Of a stretch of 64,000 nucleotides of DNA, positions 1 to 8,203 are shown piece by piece (positions within the stretch are counted from its first letter, which is position 1; each line of letters opens with the position of its first letter). The notes beneath the pieces are model-generated. The model made no database searches, was not told the origin of the DNA, and saw nothing but the letters and a program-made list of their open reading frames with translations. This DNA comes from Nitrobacter sp051912485 (GTDB lineage Bacteria; Pseudomonadota; Alphaproteobacteria; Rhizobiales; Xanthobacteraceae). The translations under genes were made by a program, and so were the position numbers. Location: the NCBI RefSeq assembly GCF_051912485.1, contig NZ_CP196822.1:558001-622000 (forward strand). Direction: 5' to 3'.

Positions 1-54
1 AAAATCGGAATTAGCCGTCTCGACGTCGAGCGCAATGAAATCGGTAACAGCCAA
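1..54 (-). CDS. DnaQ-like exonuclease, N-terminal start only (runs off window)
   Basis: Only the first 18 codons are inside the window. The minus-strand translation contains DFIALDVETAN, the Exo I motif (DxE) of DEDD 3'-5' exonucleases of the DnaQ/RNase T type, which would proofread or trim 3' ends. The chosen start is a TTG at 54, because GGGGAGG lies 6 bases upstream of it; a GTG at 69 is the alternative. It probably belongs to the neighbouring prophage remnant. The family call rests on one motif, so the exact subgroup is open. Confidence 0.5.
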   Translation of the reverse strand, partial: MAVTDFIALDVETANSDF

Positions 55-69
55 TCCAAGCCTCCCCAC

Positions 70-552
70 ACCCGCCGCAACTTTAAACGGCTGGAATCGG
101 GGAGGGCAACCCGCACCTATCACTTATACTCAGCCCAGTACCCGTCTTCTTTATGACGTCCAGTGCGATGCTGACAGCCGCGCATTGCGTCGGCGGACCG
201 CTAGATTAAGGCGTCCAACGCGTCGAGTTCTGCAATCGTCCGACCGATCAATCGGCGAAGCGCCGCTTTGGCTTTGTTGTAATCCGAAACACTATTATCG
301 CGCACGGCGCTTTCAGAAACCGAATCCCGTTGCGCATCCTGCCGTGAGGCTACACGCTTTCGCGCCACCCGCATGGTGGTCTCAACGTTCCCGCCGATGT
401 AGTCGCGGCGCGTGGAACGACGACTGGTTTACGGCGCTCGAAACCTTCCCGCCGGCGTCGAATGCCGGTTACGACGACGATGCCGATTCCACGTCCGAAG
501 CCTTCAACGCTCTCGCGGGCGACAACCTCGCAACCTGGGCGAAACTCGCGGG
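70..552. other. No convincing gene; first copy of a diverged repeat
   Basis: No reading frame here has gene-like composition, although long open frames exist because the DNA is GC-rich. Positions about 127-180 resemble 1155-1205 at roughly 80% identity. On the minus strand both copies can be read as the C-terminal end of a similar peptide (QHRTGR, then EDG and an aromatic) followed by a stop, so they may be the tails of two decayed paralogues. Confidence 0.35.
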
Positions 553-762
553 CTATTCCTCGAATTCCTGCCCTTCGCGGAGGTTTTGCGGGATTTGCGT
601 CAAAACTTCGGCCATCGACTCCCGGATATCCAACCGGACGCCATTTTCGAAATGCGCGACGGAATTTCCGCCTGCTGACTGAACGAAGCGATTGACGCGA
701 CCCAAATTGACCCACGTCCGCGCATTGCTGTCCGCTTCCGTCAGTTCAATGAAATAGGCCAC
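553..762 (-). CDS. Small conserved hypothetical protein (69 aa)
   Basis: A 69-residue protein starting at a GTG (762), chosen because GGAGGG lies 7 bases upstream. It begins (M)AYFIELTEADSN and then has a VNLGRVNRF...FENGVRLDIRES pattern. This is typical of a family of very small phage or alphaproteobacterial proteins in which a short beta-rich domain reads 'FIELT...VNLD.V..F......V.F.NG..L.V.ES'. I do not know a function for the family. It lies between a portal fragment and the exonuclease and is probably prophage cargo. Confidence 0.6.
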   Translation of the reverse strand: MAYFIELTEADSNARTWVNLGRVNRFVQSAGGNSVAHFENGVRLDIRESMAEVLTQIPQNLREGQEFEE

Positions 763-913
763 TCGTTTTCCCTCCTCGCTAGATTGGTTCCTGAATGCCA
801 CGTTTGCGTGGTCCTCAACCCGTGTCGACCGTTACGGTTCCAGATAGTGAGCGCGGACGGACCAAGCAAACCCTGAAGAAGGCTATCCGCGACGAAACCG
901 CCACCGCGAAGCT

Positions 914-1108
914 GATCCGCACTGTGACAGCTTCCAGAATTTCGCGGCCAAGGTCGGCATCGGGACCAACAATCAGACGTCCGCGTCAACGTACGGCTTC
1001 AACCCGATCAGCCGCAACCGCGGCCTTTTGGAGTGGATGTATCGCGGGTCTTGGGTCTGTGAGATGGTTGTCGATTGTCCCGCCGACGATATGACGCGCC
1101 GGTTATAG
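914..1108 (+). pseudogene. Phage portal protein fragment (DUF1073 type)
   Basis: The plus-strand frame reads DSFQNFAAKVGIGT, STYGFNPISRNR, LLEWMYRGSW and VVDCPADDMTR. This is the characteristic N-terminal segment of DUF1073 portal proteins, which form the dodecameric DNA channel at one vertex of tailed-phage capsids. Intact members exceed 400 residues. This one lacks a start codon in frame and stops at a TAG (1106-1108) right after DDMTR, so only about 64 residues remain. It is on the strand opposite to most other phage genes here. The frame is supported by the motif run, not by length. Confidence 0.65.
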
Positions 1109-1505
1109 GAATTTGGCCGGCCAAAGTGAGACCATTTCCATCTACCACCCCGGCCAGCACCCATCTTCTTCATAACGCCCGGTGCGATGCTGATAGCCGT
1201 CGTCGGGCAGTTTCCCGCCGGCTGGGCTGGACGAGGCCGGGGGATAGTTTCTCCGGTGATGTTTTCGGATATGGTCAGGGTGCTGGAATGAAACGCCGGC
1301 TCGGGACTGCTGATTCTTACGGCCCACACCAGGATTGGCAGTCCCTATCAGGCGGAGTTTTCTATTTTGCGTCGCGGTGGCCTGTTCGTCAGCCTGTGGA
1401 TGAAGTGCCGAATTTGTCCTCATGAAATCGGGCCGACACGAATCATCAGTACGCCAATATATGGACGTTAGGCCTGCCTCTGGGCCACGTCCCGCTCCCA
1501 AACTT
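1109..1505. other. No convincing gene; second copy of the diverged repeat
   Basis: This stretch holds no recognisable coding sequence. Positions 1155-1205 are the second copy of the roughly 50-bp repeat also seen at 127-180. A minus-strand frame from 1519 to 1142 is open but has no recognisable family. Confidence 0.3.
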
Positions 1506-1535
1506 GCCCGGCGCTTCACGGTGTCGGGCCTTTTT
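1506..1535 (+). terminator. Rho-independent terminator
   Basis: GCCCGGCGC, loop TTCA, then GGTGTCGGGC followed by TTTTT. The stem contains two G-U type pairs. It points rightward. Confidence 0.6.
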
Positions 1536-1750
1536 ACCGATCCCTTGCAAGTTTTCGTTTGCCCCAGCTGTGACCTTTCTTCCCCGACGGTTAGACTGTC
1601 GCCCTCCAGAAGGGTTTATTAACAGTGTCTCTTGCTGCTTTGCGTGAGACTGGATTCGTTCTTTGAGAACGAAATAGAGTCAAACCCCGAACTCCCCGGA
1701 CGGCCGTCGGCGCGGGCCTCAGTTGCCGCGGCCTCAAAGGCGACGGTCGT

Positions 1751-2017
1751 TTAGTGTTTCGTCGATCCGGGCTGCTCTTCTAAAAACGACCGAATGCCTT
1801 CAACCTCCAGCGTTCGGTAAAACTCGTCATAGGCATCTTGGTCAGTGGCGAAGCGATCATCCCAAACCGTAGAGCCACCTTCTGGATCGATCACCTCAAG
1901 CGTCCAGCTTCGATCACCCTCGACTAGGCGATAAATCTCGACGCGAACAGAGATACCATCGCGAGTCACGATTCCGCTCAGCGGCGATTCTTCAATCTCT
2001 GGGTCTTCTTCAATCAT
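1751..2017 (-). CDS. Conserved hypothetical acidic protein (88 aa)
   Basis: A complete 88-residue frame beginning MIEEDPEIEESPLSG and continuing with VTRDGISVRVEIYRL...WTLEVIDPEGGSTVWDDRF.TDQDAYDEF. This layout (an acidic N-terminus, a small beta domain, then a 'D..AY.EF' helix) occurs in short proteins of rhizobial genomes of unknown role. There is no signal peptide or membrane segment. It runs in the same direction as the ribbon-helix-helix remnant just upstream of it. Confidence 0.6.
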   Translation of the reverse strand: MIEEDPEIEESPLSGIVTRDGISVRVEIYRLVEGDRSWTLEVIDPEGGSTVWDDRFATDQDAYDEFYRTLEVEGIRSFLEEQPGSTKH

Positions 2018-2059
2018 GACAGCAGATTAACGCGGCGGGGGCGCGCAGGGTAGGGGTTA

Positions 2060-2226
2060 TTACTTGCCCTTCTTCAACCCCAACTCGACAAGCCTGCGAA
2101 TCGCTTCCGACCGCGACGGCATGTCGGGCTGACGAGCGGCCCATTGGTCAACCGTCTCGCGCATCTCAGGCGATAGGCGAATAGCCGTTACAGGATCGCG
2201 TCCCGTGGCGGGACGGCGACACCCAT
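2060..2226 (-). pseudogene. Ribbon-helix-helix DNA-binding protein, frameshifted by 2 bp
   Basis: Reading from 2191 to 2060 gives VTAIRLSPEMRETVDQW, then PSRSEAIRRLVELGLKKGK: a CopG/MetJ-type ribbon-helix-helix domain with the expected 'R.S.AIR.LVE.GL' second helix. No start codon exists in that frame. An ATG at 2226 followed by GGT would lead perfectly into the domain (M-G-R-R-P-A-T-G-R-D-P-V) if one GT of the GTGT at the start were removed. The gene therefore appears inactivated by a 2-bp expansion directly after the start codon. Such proteins are usually small transcription regulators, often of phage or toxin-antitoxin genes. Confidence 0.6.
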
Positions 2227-2360
2227 TTTCAACAACGCGTCCTCGATCGAAGTTTGCAGATCGCGCACTACTTCTTGAAGCACATTCAGCGCAAGTCGCG
2301 CCGGAGGATCGGGCAGGGTAATTTTGTGATCATTTGCAACGATATCGGCTGCCTGATCGT
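2227..2360 (-). pseudogene. 3' end of a gene cut by the IS at 2361
   Basis: An open minus-strand frame reads ITLPDPPARLALNVLQEVV, then DLQTSIEDALLK, and runs through 2188-2190 (TAA), overlapping the ribbon-helix-helix remnant. Its 5' side is cut exactly where the insertion sequence begins. The composition is protein-like, but the family is not recognised. Confidence 0.3.
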
Positions 2361-3450
2361 TGTCCCTGTCGCAAATCCCATCCAGCTGGCGGTTGATCGA
2401 GAATCGGGCGATGCTGCTGTTTGATGTTGGATTTGTGCAGACTAATCTTTGGAATGGTGATCGACCTGCTGCGGTCGCGAGTTGCGCTGGAGGCAGAAAT
2501 TCTGGTCTTGAGGCAACAAATCAATGTGCTGCGGCGAACCCGTCCCAAAAGACCTCCCTTCATCTCGATTGACAGATTGATATTGGGAGGTGTCTGCCGA
2601 CTGTTTCCCAAGATGTATGATGCACTGGCAATCGTCCGACCGGACACCGTGATCCGTTGGCATCGTGCCGGTTTCAGATCGTATTGGCGCTGGAAATCGA
2701 GCCGCCGCTGCGGCCGACCGACTGTGCCGTTAGAAATTCGCCGGCTGATCCGCGAGATGAGCCTCGCCAATCCGTTGTGGGGAGCACCGAGAATCCATGG
2801 TGAGCTTCTCAAGCTTGGCATTCGGCCAGACCAGTGTGGCCAAGTATATGGCGCGGAGGAGGGCCCCTCCGTCGCAGGGGTGGAAGACGTTCCTTCGTAA
2901 CCATGCTGACGGTATCGCCGCGATGGACCTTTTCGTGGTGCCGACAATCTTCTTTCGTCCTGTCTATGGGTTGCTGATCATGGGCCATGGCCGGCGGCAG
3001 ATCCTGTGGTTTGGGGTGACCGCGCACCCAACGGCCGAATGGATAGCCAACCAACTCACTCAAGCTTGCGGCTGGGAGCAAATCCCTCGTTACCTGATCC
3101 GGGACCGCGATGGCGCATACGGCGAAATATTCATCCGTCGGGTTCGATCCATCGGCATTCGAGATCGCCCGACGTTTCCTCGCTCACCGTGGCAAAATGC
3201 GTATGCAGAACGGCTGATCGGATCGATCCGCAGGGAATGCATTGATCATATCGTGGTATTCGGCGAACGCCATCTGCGCCACGTGCTGCTCTCGTACATG
3301 AGCTACTACAACGGCACGCGCACCCATTTGTCATTGAACAAGGACGCGCCGATATCACACGCCGCCGAGACAGCCGGACGCATTCTCTGTCGTCCGATTC
3401 TGGGCGGGCTGCACCATCAATATGCCCGGATTTGATATGCGGTAGGCACA
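2361..3450 (+). mobile_element. Integrase-core insertion sequence, full length but inactivated
   Basis: The left end starts TGTCCCTGTCGCAAATC. The right end, read inward on the opposite strand, starts TGTGCCTACCGCATATC. These are matching imperfect terminal inverted repeats. No obvious target duplication is visible (CGT before, GCC after). Scraps of the same element occur at 28113-28279, 29836-29995, 35430-35970, 39818-39960 and 43172-43545, so it has been active in this lineage. Confidence 0.75.
2421..3435 (+). pseudogene. Transposase with rve integrase core, frameshifted
   Basis: The first frame covers the N-terminal helical region (LEAEILVLRQQINVLRR, then TVIRWHRAGFR and GAPRIHGELLKLGI) up to about 2820. 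The reading frame then shifts; comparison with the expected motif suggests about 5 bp are missing. It continues as GQTSVAKYMARRRAPPS, MDLFVVPT, LIRDRDGAYG, SPWQNAYAERLIGSIRREC and HVLLSYMSYYN to a stop at 3435. Together these carry the D...D...E residues of a DDE recombinase core. Such enzymes cut and join the element's own ends. Confidence 0.75.
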
Positions 3451-3532
3451 GCCGGCGCATGAGGCCGAAGGCCGACTCGTTGCAGAAGTCGCAGGTCTTC
3501 TGGATACGGGGTTGGTGCTTTAAGAGCCACAT
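3451..3532 (-). pseudogene. 5' fragment of a small CxxC protein cut by the IS
   Basis: From an ATG at 3532 the minus strand reads MWLLKHQPRIQKTCDFCNES and then runs into the IS right end. The TCDFC pair suggests a small zinc-binding protein, comparable in style to the intact mini zinc-finger at 8420-8527. Too little remains to assign it. Confidence 0.3.
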
Positions 3533-3774
3533 GGCGACGCTCCTCAGTTGTGGAGGCGTGCAGCGCAGATAGTTTCACCATCGCTAAGCGTGGCCGGGGA
3601 CTACCGACCCATTACGCGCCGCACAACTCCAAAACCGAAGAATCGAACTGGCTGCCTGTATTCTAACACGGGTTCATAGTGCCTACAGGAAAGTGCACAG
3701 CTTTTTGGCGGCACACTTTTATCGAGTTCAGCTCGGGCTATGCGATACGATCCTTCACGGTCGAGGGGATTCGC

Positions 3775-4347
3775 ATGGACGTTTACCAATTTATCGCAGC
3801 GATATTTCAATCGCTTGTTTCGCTCGCGTGGCCTGCCGCATTGGTGGCATGCGTTTGGTTGTTTCGAGAGAAGCTAGAGATTATGTTTCCGCTGCTCCAA
3901 ATAAAATACAAAAACTTCGACGTTTCTTTTCGTCTCGACCAAGCCGAGAAAGAGGCGGCACGCATCGCACCTCCGGTGCCATCCCAAGACCCAGAACCGA
4001 CACCGGAAGAAAAAAGCCGATTTGAGAAGGTGGCGGAGCATTCGCCTAAGGCCGCCATTCTCGAAAAGCGAACCGAACTCGAACAGGTAGTAAGAGCTAC
4101 CGCCCAGCCCTACATTTCTACTTCGATCGCCAAATCCTGGAAGACACTGTCGTGGACGACTGCTATCCGCGCTTTGCGCGAACAACATATTATTGATGAA
4201 AAAACATCCGCCGTGCTGGACGACTTGCGAGTAATCGGAAACCGCGCCGCGCACAGCCAAGACGGAAGCGAGTTTTCGAAAGAAGAAGCGCTACGTTTTG
4301 GAAAACTGACCGACAACATTATTGGTCTTGTGCGACTTCTCAGCTGA
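3775..4347 (+). CDS. Membrane-anchored protein with DUF4145/HEPN-like C-terminus (190 aa)
   Basis: The start is taken at the ATG at 3775 (MDVYQFIAAIFQSLVS) because the upstream extension is not protein-like. Residues about 7-30 form one membrane segment (LVSLAWPAALVACVWLF). A charged linker and coiled coil follow. Residues about 120-190 contain TAIRALREQHIIDEKTSAVLDDLRVIGNRAAHSQ, the helix pattern of DUF4145/HEPN-type domains, in which an 'R...AH' or 'R..RN..AH' helix is typical and is used by some nucleases of defence systems. The second basic and asparagine residues here (GNRAAH) only partly fit the catalytic R-x4-6-H signature. Function not known. Confidence 0.65.
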   Translation: MDVYQFIAAIFQSLVSLAWPAALVACVWLFREKLEIMFPLLQIKYKNFDVSFRLDQAEKEAARIAPPVPSQDPEPTPEEKSRFEKVAEHSPKAAILEKRTELEQVVRATAQPYISTSIAKSWKTLSWTTAIRALREQHIIDEKTSAVLDDLRVIGNRAAHSQDGSEFSKEEALRFGKLTDNIIGLVRLLS

Positions 4348-4426
4348 GTCCGGCGAGGAAGCGAGTTGAGGATGGGACACCTTAGAGAGGGTTAAGGCTC
4401 CTTTCAAAATCTGGAGACAGGACAGC

Positions 4427-4615
4427 GTGACCGACTATAAAGCCTACATCCTCAGCGACAAAGGCCACATCCTGAACGATGCGACCATAGTGGCCAATGA
4501 TGACGCTCAGGCAATCGAAGCTGCAAAGAAGATAGTCCGCGCCCGTAACGTAGAATTGTGGGACGAGGAGCGCTTGGTTGGGCGCTTCAAAATAGAGACT
4601 AATCCGAAGCCTTAA
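4427..4615 (+). CDS. Small conserved hypothetical protein (62 aa)
   Basis: It begins at a GTG (4427): MTDYKAYILSDKGHI, then ATIVANDDAQAIEAAKKIV, RARNVELWDEERLVGRF. This is a widespread alphaproteobacterial family of about 60-70 residues with a beta-strand start (YKAYIL...GHI), one helix (DDAQAIEAAKK) and 'VELWD..R.V..F'. The role is unknown. It follows the DUF4145-like gene by 79 bp and has its own upstream gap. Confidence 0.65.
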   Translation: MTDYKAYILSDKGHILNDATIVANDDAQAIEAAKKIVRARNVELWDEERLVGRFKIETNPKP

Positions 4616-4767
4616 TCGACGCCGCGCCGTTGTGAGAATGGCACCACCACTGCTTCATGCCGGGCGAGTACGGCTCCAGTGTTTGCTTGGTCTCTTTGCG
4701 GCAGGTTAGGCAGATGCGGGTCATGAGGATGTGCCATCACCGAGCAAGAAGCCGGGATCGGATTGTG

Positions 4768-4875
4768 CATGCTGAGCAGCTTCTTTGGGACGACTTCGAG
4801 TGGAGAATGCTCAACGGCAAACTTTCGGCACTTCGATGGGTCCTGGGAGACGATTGGGACATGCTCGACACCTAG
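4768..4875 (+). CDS. Short hypothetical protein, C-terminal motif conserved
   Basis: The frame ends DDFEWRMLNGKLSALRWVLGDDWDMLDT-stop, split here only for length. This is the conserved end of small Bradyrhizobium proteins I have seen annotated as hypothetical. The upstream part of the frame (from 4657) does not look like protein, so I mark a possible GTG start at 4768. It may instead be the 3' remnant of a longer gene. Confidence 0.4.
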   Translation, partial: HAEQLLWDDFEWRMLNGKLSALRWVLGDDWDMLDT

Positions 4876-4951
4876 CGCTATCCACAGCCCCGCCCCGGAC
4901 TGCTTTCATTCGGTGCTACAATTCAGAGACCTAGTAGAGGCTGGGTATTGA

Positions 4952-4987
4952 GAAAGCTCGCTCGCCTCTACGGGCGGGCTTTCTTTG
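4952..4987 (+). terminator. Terminator-like hairpin
   Basis: GAAAGCTCGCTCGCC, a short loop, then GGGCGGGCTTTC followed by TTTGTT. The stem has one or two bulges. It could stop transcription from the left. Confidence 0.55.
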
Positions 4988-5486
4988 TTGATGCTGGGGG
5001 AGCCATGGCGCTGACGGCTTTATAAACCGTCGGAATGCGATCCCCCGCCACCAGCACGGAAACGTCGTTGGAGCCCCATTCTCGGTACAGGGCAGTGCGC
5101 AGGGCCGAGCCACACGGATACCTCACGACACCGGGCGCATGAGGCGGAGCGTACATTGAAAGATTGTTTGTGCGGGGGGTATCAAATCCAAGAAGCGCCT
5201 AACAGCAGGGCGCGAAATGGGCATGGTGTTGCTGGCTAATCATGCCTTCGTACCACCTCATCTGAACGGCGCTTAGCGGCGCGCAGTGGATGAGGCAGAG
5301 GTCTTGAACCCCGTACACTACGGGACACACACCATGCGACGGGAGAGAAGGAATACGGAGTGGAGGGGTAGGAGAGCGGAGCTTTTAAAAGCGTCGCACA
5401 ATAAAAACCAGAACGACGCTTAGGGTATCAGAGGTAAAAGTGGGGCTAGTGCTCAGTTCGTGAAAAGCTGCCGCAGCGTCGGTTCT
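4988..5486. other. No gene seen
   Basis: About 500 bp without a convincing coding frame, tRNA or repeat. GC is similar to the flanks. It probably is degraded prophage DNA. Confidence 0.4.
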
Positions 5487-5675
5487 TTAACTATATCTGG
5501 CCTGGCTAGAGGGCTTCCTCTCCTGTAGGTGCTGGGCGTCTATGTCATCCAGCTTCCTTTCGAGCGTTCTGAGCTCGTCCTTGTTGATGCTGATAGTGGC
5601 CGGGTCCGTCAGTCCGATCGAAAGCCCGCGGTTGAGGGCAATCTCTCGGCGTATATCGTCGCATTTGCTGCACAT
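5487..5675 (-). CDS. Small CxxC-containing hypothetical protein (62 aa)
   Basis: MCSKCDDIRREIALNRGLSI, then DPATISINKDELRTLERKLDDIDAQ. Residues 2-5 (CSKC) are a possible half zinc site, and the second half is a predicted amphipathic helix or coiled coil. A GTG four codons upstream (5687) is an alternative start; neither has a strong ribosome site. Likely a phage accessory gene; family unknown. Confidence 0.5.
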   Translation of the reverse strand: MCSKCDDIRREIALNRGLSIGLTDPATISINKDELRTLERKLDDIDAQHLQERKPSSQARYS

Positions 5676-5800
5676 GGCTCGTTCCACGTTAGGCGGGAGC
5701 GCGCGCTGCTCTCAGTCATCGGTAGTTGCCGCGAAAAGGGGCGATGATGGCCGCAGTCCTACCAGTTATGTACGGTTCCCGTCATTACGATTTAAAGAAA

Positions 5801-6207
5801 TTAAGGCCGCTTGTTCCACTGCGCCCAATGCGTCCCGCGTCCCTTCTCTGAGGGGTGCATGCGCTCCCCGCCGAACTCCTTGCGGAATATCTCCGCGTGG
5901 TCCTCAACAGCGAACATGAACACCTGATAGAACTGGTTCTCGGACATCACGGAATGCCCATGTCGCGATAGCGACAGCCCGCGCTCCTCGCAGAAATTCC
6001 TGAGCGTATGAAAGTGCTGGCCGATGCACTTATCCTCACGGAGAAAGGCCGATAGTTGGCCTTTTCGTGCGTCCTAGCGCGTTTGGCAGACCGTTCTAAG
6101 CTCCCATGTCCACCGCAAACATAGGCGCGAACCCAGCTCTCCCGCGGTATTACACCCGCACGGCATCCCATCGCCGCAGGTGATTTCATTTCTGTAGAGT
6201 CGGGCAT
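5801..6207 (-). pseudogene. Phage-region hypothetical protein, one frameshift
   Basis: An ATG at 6207 has a strong ribosome site (GGGAGGTG, 7 bases upstream) and opens MPDSTEMKSPAAMGCRAG, then ESWVRAYVCGGHGSLERS. That frame loses protein character near 6050. The adjacent frame takes over with LREDKCIGQHFHTLRNFCEE, MSENQFYQVFMFAVEDHAEI and GRGTHWAQWNKRP before a TAA at 5801. The total length is two bases over a multiple of three, so a single small indel explains the break. The family is not recognised. Confidence 0.45.
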
Positions 6208-6415
6208 GATGCGCACCTCCCTGGTGCACGGCCCCGCGGGGGCTTTGAGGCTGGGGGTGCGGGACCGTGCAGGGCCACGGGCGCCCATGGGCCCATCAGT
6301 ACAATTATTGGCGCGGTGATCTAGGTTCAAGGCCCCACAGCTTATCGCCGTAAGGCTGGATAGGCGTTAAAACGTCGTATACCGCGCCAGGACGAACGGA
6401 AATGCTCGAAACGAC

Positions 6416-6437
6416 AAAGGCCCCGTTTGGGGCCTTT
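6416..6437 (-). terminator. Rho-independent terminator (bidirectional)
   Basis: AAAGGCCCC, loop GTTT, GGGGCCTTT: a perfect 9-bp stem with T-rich sides in both directions. It lies just after the minus-strand genes ending at 6470. Confidence 0.8.
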
Positions 6438-6469
6438 CCTGCGTCTGAGTGGTTTTTAGAGCGTTCTGG

Positions 6470-6688
6470 CTAATCGCCCATATCCTCAAGTTCGGTCCAG
6501 ATATCCCGGCACCAGAGCTGGATGCGGACTTTCATCACTTCGTCGCCCAATAGCTCCGCGTAATTATAAAGGTCGCACAGCTCTCCCTGCATCTCGCGGC
6601 GCGCGTCGATGTGCGCGGCATCCCATGGCTGGCGGTGCTCTAAGTGACCAAGGTCGAACTTCTTCTGCCGTTCGGTGTCGAAGTCCAT
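6470..6688 (-). CDS. Phage-type hypothetical protein (72 aa)
   Basis: MDFDTERQKKFDLGHLEHRQ, then WDAAHIDARREMQGELCDLYNYAELLGD, ending ELEDMGD (long run shown in pieces). It is acidic and largely helical, with no membrane segment. Its ATG overlaps the stop of the next upstream gene by one base (TAATG), so the two are probably translationally coupled. It sits at the end of a minus-strand structural cluster and is followed by a terminator. Function unknown. Confidence 0.6.
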   Translation of the reverse strand: MDFDTERQKKFDLGHLEHRQPWDAAHIDARREMQGELCDLYNYAELLGDEVMKVRIQLWCRDIWTELEDMGD

Positions 6689-6828
6689 TAGCGGGATGTT
6701 GCCGCGCCGAGGGTCGCATTGTCCACGCTCGCATACTGTGGGTACTTCGCCTTAACGGACTGCGCAAACTGGTCGGATGATAGCTTCGCGCCCGGCTGCG
6801 GCTGCGGTTGTGCTTGGGTAGCAGGCAT
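6688..6828 (-). CDS. Small phage-type hypothetical protein (46 aa)
   Basis: The frame reads MPATQAQPQPQPGAKLSSDQ, then FAQSVKAKYPQYASVDNATLGAATSR. It has a proline/glutamine-rich start and a short 'F.......YP.Y..V.N' helix, a pattern common in tiny proteins encoded beside virion genes, where 'KYP.Y..VDD..L' helices often anchor to a partner. The stop overlaps the ATG of the downstream gene (TAATG), and the start is 3 bp after the stop of the virion-protein pseudogene, so it is part of one transcript. Confidence 0.6.
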   Translation of the reverse strand: MPATQAQPQPQPGAKLSSDQFAQSVKAKYPQYASVDNATLGAATSR

Positions 6829-6831
6829 AAG

Positions 6832-8056
6832 TTAGATGCCGAGCCCGAGAGGATCAGCGTTAGACGAGCCGCTCTCCTGGGTGCTCTTGAAGAGCGAGTT
6901 CTTAGTCGTATTGGCGGTATCGATGATGTTTTGGCCCTCAAGCTGGAGTTGGCTCTTGAGCGAGAGGTAGTTGGCGCCCGAAAGCCCGGCCGGTATCGCC
7001 TGCACTGCTTCTGCCTTATCGCTTTCGGTCACGGCCGCGCCGCGCGAGAGCATCTGCGCGTATTCAGAGCGCAGGGTCTTGAGTGTGCTGATGTACTTCG
7101 TCACGTCCTCGTTATTGCCGGTGTAGGCTTTGACGCCTGCGACATACTGGTCGATGCCAGGAATGCCCGTCTGGTTGACCTTGTCAGCGAGTGTGGAGAG
7201 GAGCGGCATGTTCTTCTCGAGCACGTTAATGACACGGGTATCCTTGTACGTGTAGCTGTTGACGGCGGCATGGCCGATGTTGAGCGCTTGGAAGCGCGCG
7301 CTGACGTGCTGGAACTTATCTGTGTGTATCGGAAACGTCACGTCGAAGGGGTGCGCCGTTGCCTCGCCCCCGCCGCCGACAACCTTCGAGCCGATTGTGT
7401 AGGAGCCGATCGGCGTGTTGATGCCCTGGTCGACATAGCCGCCGTCGCCCTCGATGGTGAAGGCCTCCACCGGCTGGCCGTCGTCGAGCACCAGCGAGAC
7501 CTTGATGCTCTGATCCTTCATGATGTGGCCGGTCACGCGCATATAGTGCGCGCGCTTGAGCCGGTCAGTCCCGAGGTTATCGCTGCCGACCTCGGCCCGG
7601 TCGTCCGCTGCAGCATTGTAGTACTCAAGCTTATCTCGGGGCTATCCTTGATGTGGTCGATGTAGAGCGTGCCGGCGTACTGCACCGTGCCGTTGAGATA
7701 GAGCGTCTTGTTCGCCTCATCGTAGACGAACGTGCTGGGCGTGTTGCGGTACAAGAGGCGTTCGTTAAACGGCACTTGGCGATAGCGCTGGAAGCTATTA
7801 TTGCCGTCGAACACTTTGATAGGTGTCTCGCCATAGAAGCGATTGAAACGCGCGATGGTCGAGATGTCGATTGCGGTCTGCCACGTGTTGCCCGTCGCCA
7901 CGGTCTTGCTCGTGTCGGTGTAGCGCAGCGCAACCCAAGGCCGCGTCTGCTCCACCATGGCTTTGGCCAGGTTGATGAACTGGAAGAGGACGGTCGCGCC
8001 GATCGAAGCGCCGCCGTTTATCTCCTCGCAGAATTCTCAAGCTCCGGGCCAATCAT
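6832..8056 (-). pseudogene. Phage virion structural protein, at least two frameshifts
   Basis: The ATG at 8056 opens MIGPELENS. The frame must shift to reach INGGASIGATVLFQFINLAK, then MVEQTRPWVALRYTD, ARFNRFYGETPIKVFDG and YDEANKTLYLNGTVQ. At about 7640 it shifts again (one C too few in a CCCC run would explain it) into DKLEYYNAAADDRAEVG, HYMRVTGHIMKDQSIKVSLVL and a helical C-terminus to the TAA at 6832. Combined length is about 400 residues. It resembles podovirus-type internal or tail proteins in layout; the exact role is not identified. Confidence 0.55.
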
Positions 8057-8069
8057 GCAGCAATAGTAC

Positions 8070-8105
8070 GGGGGTTGGCCGCTTTGTAACGAGCGGCGAA
8101 CCCCC
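8070..8105 (-). terminator. Strong hairpin between opposing genes
   Basis: GGGGGTTGGCCGCT and AGCGGCGAACCCCC form a 14-bp stem with one mismatch around a 7-8 base loop. It lies between the virion pseudogene (minus) and the small membrane gene (plus). It lacks a clear T-run. Confidence 0.5.
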
Positions 8106-8203
8106 CGGCTCTTTGTGATGCTATCACGCGCCCGTGAGCGGCCGCGTTAGGAACAGTCACAGCCCGGTGAGGTTGTTGTTCCTAAACAGGCATGGAGCAC
8201 AGC

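Noticed and set aside
35..801. Open frames of 60-215 codons on both strands at the left end
   Set aside because: Apart from the small protein at 553-762 and the exonuclease start, they show no motifs and arise from high GC content.
5290..5340. A tRNA-like stretch ending CACACACCA
   Set aside because: No cloverleaf stems can be formed around it; the CCA is coincidental.
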